Assembly (NCBI GenBank): GCA_022449455.1
Contig: JAKUPL010000024.1
Location: forward strand, 1-64,000
DNA: 64,000 nucleotides
Source: Alcanivorax sp.
GTDB taxonomy: Bacteria; Pseudomonadota; Gammaproteobacteria; Pseudomonadales; Alcanivoracaceae
Direction of reading: 5' to 3'
Under the pieces are notes generated by a model. That model worked only from the letters and a program-made list of their open reading frames with translations. It was not told where the DNA came from and did not search any database. The position numbers and the translations under genes are program-made. The stretch's first letter is position 1. Every line of letters starts with the position of its first letter. This document shows, piece by piece, positions 59,432 through 64,000 of the stretch.

Positions 59432-60724
59432 ATGAGCAAACCCAAGATAGTCGTGGTCGGCGGTGGCGCCGGCGGCCTGCCGCTGGTCACCCAACTGGGC
59501 CGCAAGCTCGGCAAGTACGGCCGCGCCGACATCACCCTGGTGGACACCAGCAGCGTGCACGTCTGGAAGCCGCGCTTCCACGAAGTGGCCACCGGCGCCA
59601 TCGACGCCGACCTGGACGCGGTGGATTACCGCGCCCATGCGCGCCTCAACCATTACCGGTTCGAACCGGGCAGCATGATCCGCGTGGACAAGGAAGCGCG
59701 TACCATCACCCTGGCGGCGATCACCGACCAGGACGGCGAGCCGGTGCTGCCGGAGCGCGACCTGGCCTACGATTACCTGGTCATCGCGGTGGGCTCCCAG
59801 AGCAACGACTTCGGCACCCCGGGGGTCCGCGAACACTGCCTGTTCATGGACACCCGCGCCCAGGCGGAACGCTTCCGCGAGCGCTTCATGAACACCTGCC
59901 TGCAGGCCAATTACCGCAACGATCCGGTGTCCGTGGCGATCGTCGGCGGCGGCGCCACCGGCGTGGAGCTGGCGGCGGAAATTCACCACGCGGTGGCCAT
60001 GCTCAAGCTGTACGGCCACGAGCATCTGGATCGCAAGCAGCTCAAGGTCACGGTAGTGGAAGCCTTGCCGCGCATCTTGCCGGCGCTCTCCGAGCGGGTC
60101 TCCGCCGCCGCCCAGGAACGCCTGGAAAGTCTTGGCGTCAGCGTGCGCACCGGCGTGATGGTGGCCGAAGCCAAGGAGCACGCCCTGCTCACCAAGGACG
60201 ACGACACCATCGACGCGGACCTGATGGTGTGGGCCGCCGGCGTCAAGGCGCCGGAATTTCTCGGCAAACTGGAAGGCTTCCAGCTCAACAAGATCAACCA
60301 GATCGAGGTGGAGCCCACCCTGCTGGCCAAGGGCAACGACCGGGTGTTCGTGATCGGCGATTGCGCCTTCTTCAAGCCGGAAGGCGCCGACAAGCCGATT
60401 CCGCCCCGCGCCCAGTCCGCCCAGCAAATGGCGCACCACACCGCCAAGAATCTGCAGCGCCTGTTGATGGACCGGGACCCGAAGCCGTTCGAATATCGCG
60501 ACCACGGTTCACTGGTGTCGCTGTCCAACTACAGCTCCGTGGGCATGCTCATGGGCAACCTGAAAGGCGGCAACTTTTTCGTCGAGGGCTGGCTGGCGCG
60601 CATCATGTACGTGGGCCTCTACCGCATGCATCAGGCGGCGCTGTACGGCTGGCCGCGCACCTTGATCCTGCTGGCCGTGGGCCGGTTCAGCAAACTGGTG
60701 CGGCCGAGACTGAAACTGCACTGA
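59432..60724 (+). CDS. ndh: Type II NADH dehydrogenase-like FAD oxidoreductase
   Basis: This 430-residue protein has two dinucleotide folds: V-G-G-G-A-G-G-L-P-L-V near residues 8-18 for FAD and V-G-G-G-A-T-G-V-E-L-A near 170 for NADH. A C-terminal amphipathic segment is suited to membrane contact. It fits NDH-2, which passes electrons from NADH to quinone without pumping protons. ATG 59432 has GGAG seven bases upstream. The gene is 40 bases before the glucose dehydrogenase gene on the same strand, so the two quinone-reducing enzymes may be co-transcribed. Confidence 0.9.
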   Translation: MSKPKIVVVGGGAGGLPLVTQLGRKLGKYGRADITLVDTSSVHVWKPRFHEVATGAIDADLDAVDYRAHARLNHYRFEPGSMIRVDKEARTITLAAITDQDGEPVLPERDLAYDYLVIAVGSQSNDFGTPGVREHCLFMDTRAQAERFRERFMNTCLQANYRNDPVSVAIVGGGATGVELAAEIHHAVAMLKLYGHEHLDRKQLKVTVVEALPRILPALSERVSAAAQERLESLGVSVRTGVMVAEAKEHALLTKDDDTIDADLMVWAAGVKAPEFLGKLEGFQLNKINQIEVEPTLLAKGNDRVFVIGDCAFFKPEGADKPIPPRAQSAQQMAHHTAKNLQRLLMDRDPKPFEYRDHGSLVSLSNYSSVGMLMGNLKGGNFFVEGWLARIMYVGLYRMHQAALYGWPRTLILLAVGRFSKLVRPRLKLH

Positions 60725-60764
60725 ACACCTGACGCTTTTCTTATAAGACGATGGGAGGGACCCC

Positions 60765-63152
60765 ATGGCCGTTTTCACCGGCTGGCTGTTGATTCTGATC
60801 GGGCTGGCGCTGGGCGCCGGTGGCGCCTGGCTGCTGTGGCTGGGCGGCAGCGCCTATTACCTGGTGGCGGCCCTGGGCTTCGTTCTCACCGGCGCCCTGA
60901 TGGTGGCCCGCCGCCCGGGGGCGCTGTGGATCTATGCCCTGCTGATCCTCGGCACCGGCGCCTGGTCGGTGTGGGAGGTGGGCCTGGACTTCTGGGCCCT
61001 GCTGCCCCGTGGGGCGGTGATCGTCGCCCTGGGTGTGTGGCTGCTGCTGCCTTTTATCAACCGTGGCCTGAGCGGCACCGGCGGCCAGCCTTGGACGCTC
61101 ACCGCCGGCCCGCTGGCGGTGACGGTGGTGCTGGCCGCCGCCCTGGCGGCGCTGTCCTGGCAACGGGATCCCCATGACCTGAGCGGCGCCCTGCCCGACG
61201 TCCGCGCCCCGGCGCCACACGGCGACATCGAGGACGACGATTGGCACGCCTACGGCCGCACCGGCCTGGGCCAGCGCTACTCGCCGCTGGACCGGATCAC
61301 CCCGGACAACGTGGGCGCGCTCAAAAAGTTGTGGACCTACCACACCGGCGACGTACGCGGCGACGGCGACCCCACCGAGACCACCTATGAAGTAACGCCC
61401 CTGAAGGTCGACGACACTCTCTATCTGTGCACGCCCCACCACTGGGTGATCGCCCTGGACGCGGACACCGGCGAGGAGCGTTGGAAGTACGACCCGGACA
61501 TCGACAAGGACATCAGCCGCCAGCACCAGACCTGCCGCGGCCTGTCCTACTTCCCCGGCCACCGCGCCGACGACGGGCTGGAAAGCGGCGGCGACCAGGC
61601 GCTGGCCGCCTCCGGCGCCGGCCTGGAGGAACGCCCGGACACGGCGGAAGACCGCCACTGCCGGCGCCGCCTGTTCCTGCCCACCGCGGACGCGCGGCTG
61701 ATCGCCCTGGACCCGGACGACGGCCGGCTCTGCCGGGATTTCGGCGACGACGGCGCCGTGGACCTGTGGGCCAACATGCCCCACCGGCAGGACGGCTTCT
61801 ATTATTCCACTTCGCCGCCGGTGGTCACCGAGGACCGGGTGATCGTGGGCGGCGCGGTGAACGACAATGTGTCCACCACCGAGCCGTCCGGGGTGATCCG
61901 CGCCTACGACGTGGACAGCGGCGAGCTGCTGTGGAACTGGGACCCGGGCAACCCGGACCACACCGCGCCCATCGCCGAGGGGGAGACCTACAGCACCAGC
62001 ACCCCGAACAGCTGGTCGGTGGCCAGCGTGGACGAGGACCTGGGGCTGGTGTACGTGCCCATGGGCAATGAGGTACCGGATCAATGGGGCAAGGACCGGG
62101 ATCCATGGGGATCGCGATTCTCCTCCTCCATCGTCGCCCTGGAGCTGGCCACCGGCCAGGTGCGCTGGGTGTTCCAGACCGTGCACAACGACCTCTGGGA
62201 CATGGACGTGCCGGCCCAGCCCGGCCTCGTCGATCTGACCACCGACGGCGGCACCGTGCCGGCCCTGGTGGCCGCCACCAAGCAAGGCGATGTCTATGTG
62301 CTGGACCGGCGTACCGGCGAACCGGTGGTGCCGGTGGAGGAACGGCCGGCGCCCGCCAGCCTGGGCCACCAGCCGGTGGCGGCGACCCAGCCCGCCTCGG
62401 CGCTGAGCCTCAACCCGCCGCCGCTGCGCGGGCGCGACATGTGGGGCGCCACCCTGTTCGATCAGCTGGCCTGCCGCATCCAGTTTCACCGTCTCGAATA
62501 CCAGGGCCGTTATACCCCGCCCTCGGAGCGCGGCAGCCTGATTTACCCGGGCAACTTCGGGGTCTTCAACTGGGGCGGTCTGGCGGTGGATCCGCGCCGC
62601 CAGGTGGCCTTCGCCACGCCGTCCTATCTGGCCTTCGTGTCCACCCTGGTGCCCCGGGACGACGCCACCACCGACTATGTGTCCGACGGCAAGCCCGGGC
62701 TCGGTGAAAACTACGGCGCGCCCTACGCGGTGACCCTGAAGCCGTTCCTGTCGCCGCTGGGGCTGCCCTGCCAGCGGCCACCCTGGGGTTATGTGGCCGG
62801 CCTGGATCTGGTCAGCGGCAAGGTGGTCTGGCGGCACCGCAACGGCACGGTGCGCGACCTGGCGCCGGTGCCGCTGCCGTTCAAGATGGGCGTGCCGGAC
62901 CTGGGCGGTCCGATCCTCACCGCCGGCGGCGTGGCCTTTATGAGCGGCAGCCTGGACAACTATGTGCGCGCCTACGACCTGACCGGCGGCGAACTGCTCT
63001 GGGAAGACCGCTTGCCCGCCGGCGGCCAGGCCACGCCCATGACCTATGGCGATTCCCAGGGCCGCCAGCGTCTGCTGGTGGTGGCCGGCGGCCACGGCTC
63101 CCTGGGCACCCGGGCCGGGGACGCGATCATCGTCTACGGGCTGCCCGAATAG
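60765..63152 (+). CDS. gcd: Membrane-bound PQQ-dependent glucose/polyol dehydrogenase
   Basis: This 795-residue protein has about five membrane segments (residues 1-130) followed by a large periplasmic quinoprotein beta-propeller. The propeller carries S-P-L-D-R-I-T-P-D-N-V and Trp-rich repeats (L-W-T-Y-H-T-G, L-L-W-N-W-D-P-G). Length and layout equal the membrane glucose dehydrogenase of E. coli. It oxidises glucose or another sugar/polyol in the periplasm and feeds electrons to ubiquinone. ATG 60765 has GGGAGGG upstream. No PQQ synthesis genes are in the window, so the cofactor must come from elsewhere in the genome or the medium. Confidence 0.88.
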   Translation: MAVFTGWLLILIGLALGAGGAWLLWLGGSAYYLVAALGFVLTGALMVARRPGALWIYALLILGTGAWSVWEVGLDFWALLPRGAVIVALGVWLLLPFINRGLSGTGGQPWTLTAGPLAVTVVLAAALAALSWQRDPHDLSGALPDVRAPAPHGDIEDDDWHAYGRTGLGQRYSPLDRITPDNVGALKKLWTYHTGDVRGDGDPTETTYEVTPLKVDDTLYLCTPHHWVIALDADTGEERWKYDPDIDKDISRQHQTCRGLSYFPGHRADDGLESGGDQALAASGAGLEERPDTAEDRHCRRRLFLPTADARLIALDPDDGRLCRDFGDDGAVDLWANMPHRQDGFYYSTSPPVVTEDRVIVGGAVNDNVSTTEPSGVIRAYDVDSGELLWNWDPGNPDHTAPIAEGETYSTSTPNSWSVASVDEDLGLVYVPMGNEVPDQWGKDRDPWGSRFSSSIVALELATGQVRWVFQTVHNDLWDMDVPAQPGLVDLTTDGGTVPALVAATKQGDVYVLDRRTGEPVVPVEERPAPASLGHQPVAATQPASALSLNPPPLRGRDMWGATLFDQLACRIQFHRLEYQGRYTPPSERGSLIYPGNFGVFNWGGLAVDPRRQVAFATPSYLAFVSTLVPRDDATTDYVSDGKPGLGENYGAPYAVTLKPFLSPLGLPCQRPPWGYVAGLDLVSGKVVWRHRNGTVRDLAPVPLPFKMGVPDLGGPILTAGGVAFMSGSLDNYVRAYDLTGGELLWEDRLPAGGQATPMTYGDSQGRQRLLVVAGGHGSLGTRAGDAIIVYGLPE

Positions 63153-63231
63153 CGGCGGTGCGCGCCCGGCCCGGAGACAGTGGGCCCCGGCGCCCGCTAC
63201 ACTCGTTGCTCATTCGAGACGGACGGTGGCT

Positions 63232-64000
63232 ATGAAGGACTTTCTGCTGCGTGCCTATCGCCTGGTCAGGGACGCGGTGCGTTACTGGCTCGACGCCAAC
63301 GCCATCAGCTACGCCGGGGCCCTGGCGTTTTTCACCCTGTTCTCGATCGCCCCGGTGGTGATTCTGGCGGTGCAGGTGATCGGCCTGGTGATGAGCACCG
63401 ACGCGGCGATGGCGCAGATCATGACGCAACTGCACGATACCGTGGGCCCGGAGGCCGCGCAGACGGTGCGCGAGGCGGTGGAACGCAGCCGCCTGGACGA
63501 CAGCGGCATTCTGCCCACGCTGATCGGCATCGGCGCCATGCTGGTGGGCGCCACCACCGTGTTCGCGCAGATGCAGCGCTCGCTGAACAACATCTGGGAC
63601 ATCGCGCCCAAACCCTCCCGCAATACCATTCTGGCGCTGGTGAAAAGCCGGCTGATGTCGCTGACCGTGGTGCTGTCCATCGGCTTCGTGCTGCTGGTGT
63701 CTCTGTTTCTGAGCGTGATGGTGCAGACCCTGATGGTGTTCGCCCGCGACTGGCTGCCGATCCCCGGCGGCCTGGTGGTGGCCCTGGAAACCCTGGTGTC
63801 GGTGGCGGTGGTCACCGCCCTGTTCGCCACCATCTTCAAGGTGCTGCCGGACGCGGTACTGCGCTGGCGGGACGTGCGCCTGGGCGCCTTAATCACCGCG
63901 CTGCTGTTCATCTTCGGGCGTTTCCTGATCGCTTTTTATCTGTCCCACACCGCCACCGCCTCCACCTACGGGGCCGCCGGCTCCCTGGTGCTGCTGTTGC
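63232..64000 (+). CDS. YihY/BrkB-family membrane protein (cut by window edge)
   Basis: The first 256 residues are visible. They contain the family start (A-I-S-Y-A-G-A-L-A-F-F-T-L-F-S-I-A-P) and several membrane segments, with L-N-N-I-W-D-I between the first and second. The family was once called ribonuclease BN or BrkB; its members are inner-membrane proteins of unsettled function. ATG 63232 (MKDFLLRAYRL) begins the match. The frame is open to the right edge. Confidence 0.92.
   Translation, partial: MKDFLLRAYRLVRDAVRYWLDANAISYAGALAFFTLFSIAPVVILAVQVIGLVMSTDAAMAQIMTQLHDTVGPEAAQTVREAVERSRLDDSGILPTLIGIGAMLVGATTVFAQMQRSLNNIWDIAPKPSRNTILALVKSRLMSLTVVLSIGFVLLVSLFLSVMVQTLMVFARDWLPIPGGLVVALETLVSVAVVTALFATIFKVLPDAVLRWRDVRLGALITALLFIFGRFLIAFYLSHTATASTYGAAGSLVLLL

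Noticed and set aside
59658-59667. GGTTCGAACC, which looks like the T-arm of a tRNA
   Set aside because: It lies inside the ndh coding frame (Y-R-F-E-P-G) and no acceptor stem or anticodon arm surrounds it.

Overview
The window reads as a stretch of chromosome from a GC-rich gammaproteobacterium, most like Alcanivorax/Alloalcanivorax or a relative near Pseudomonas. This is inferred from gene order and protein character, because no rRNA or species marker is present. Coding density is very high: no gap exceeds about 260 bases. I see no tRNA, rRNA, CRISPR array, prophage or plasmid backbone. The only clear mobile-element trace is the tail of an ISL3-type transposase cut by the left edge.

Region 1 (0.2-17.5 kb) is the conserved RNA/cell-envelope block known from E. 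coli: hflC-hflK-hflX-hfq-miaA-mutL-amiB-tsaE-nnr on the minus strand, then queG, orn, rsgA, a rhodanese and psd. A DMT exporter and a cytochrome c'/cytochrome b561 pair are inserted into it. MutL carries the endonuclease motif, so mismatch repair is probably of the MutH-independent kind. A perfect intrinsic terminator separates hfq from hflX and also fixes the hflX start.

Region 2 (17.6-28.3 kb) holds an enoyl-CoA hydratase-like protein, an uncharacterised ATP-grasp protein, a YtjB/Smp-like membrane protein divergent from serB, a FimX-type degenerate GGDEF/EAL protein with a PilZ-like gene upstream, and the EF-P trio epmB/efp/epmA.

Region 3 (28.2-34.9 kb) is more accessory: an alpha/beta hydrolase, an exported lipoprotein acylase of the Ntn-hydrolase (penicillin acylase) family, an AraC-type regulator broken by a one-base frameshift, a CvfB-like S1 protein, a DUF2058 protein and a small outer-membrane barrel.

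Region 4 (34.9-51.5 kb) again follows Pseudomonas-like order: acyltransferase, parC, parE, yqiA, a Na/Pi cotransporter-PhoU fusion, cpdA, a DUF1249 protein, nudF, thiC, tolC, waaA, an FAD oxidoreductase and an aldo/keto reductase. The tolC gene has two patches of lower GC that coincide with its two predicted surface loops.

Region 5 (51.5-64 kb) contains a DUF6351-type lipoprotein hydrolase and a MocR regulator, then yrfG-hslR-hslO (overlapping starts and stops), pckA, a type II NADH dehydrogenase, a membrane PQQ glucose dehydrogenase and the start of a YihY/BrkB membrane protein.

Beyond genes, four long inverted repeats lie between genes (14.5, 17.5, 38.1 and 49.4 kb); two share a 10-base word and look like copies of one dispersed family. 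Several leaders carry an A-rich AAnAAnAA motif next to the ribosome binding site, the type bound by Hfq (with Crc) in Pseudomonas. I found no clearly new multigene system. The best leads are the PilZ-like/FimX pair, the two CGGDSD lipoprotein enzymes with nearby regulators, the tolC loop mosaic and the palindromic repeats.
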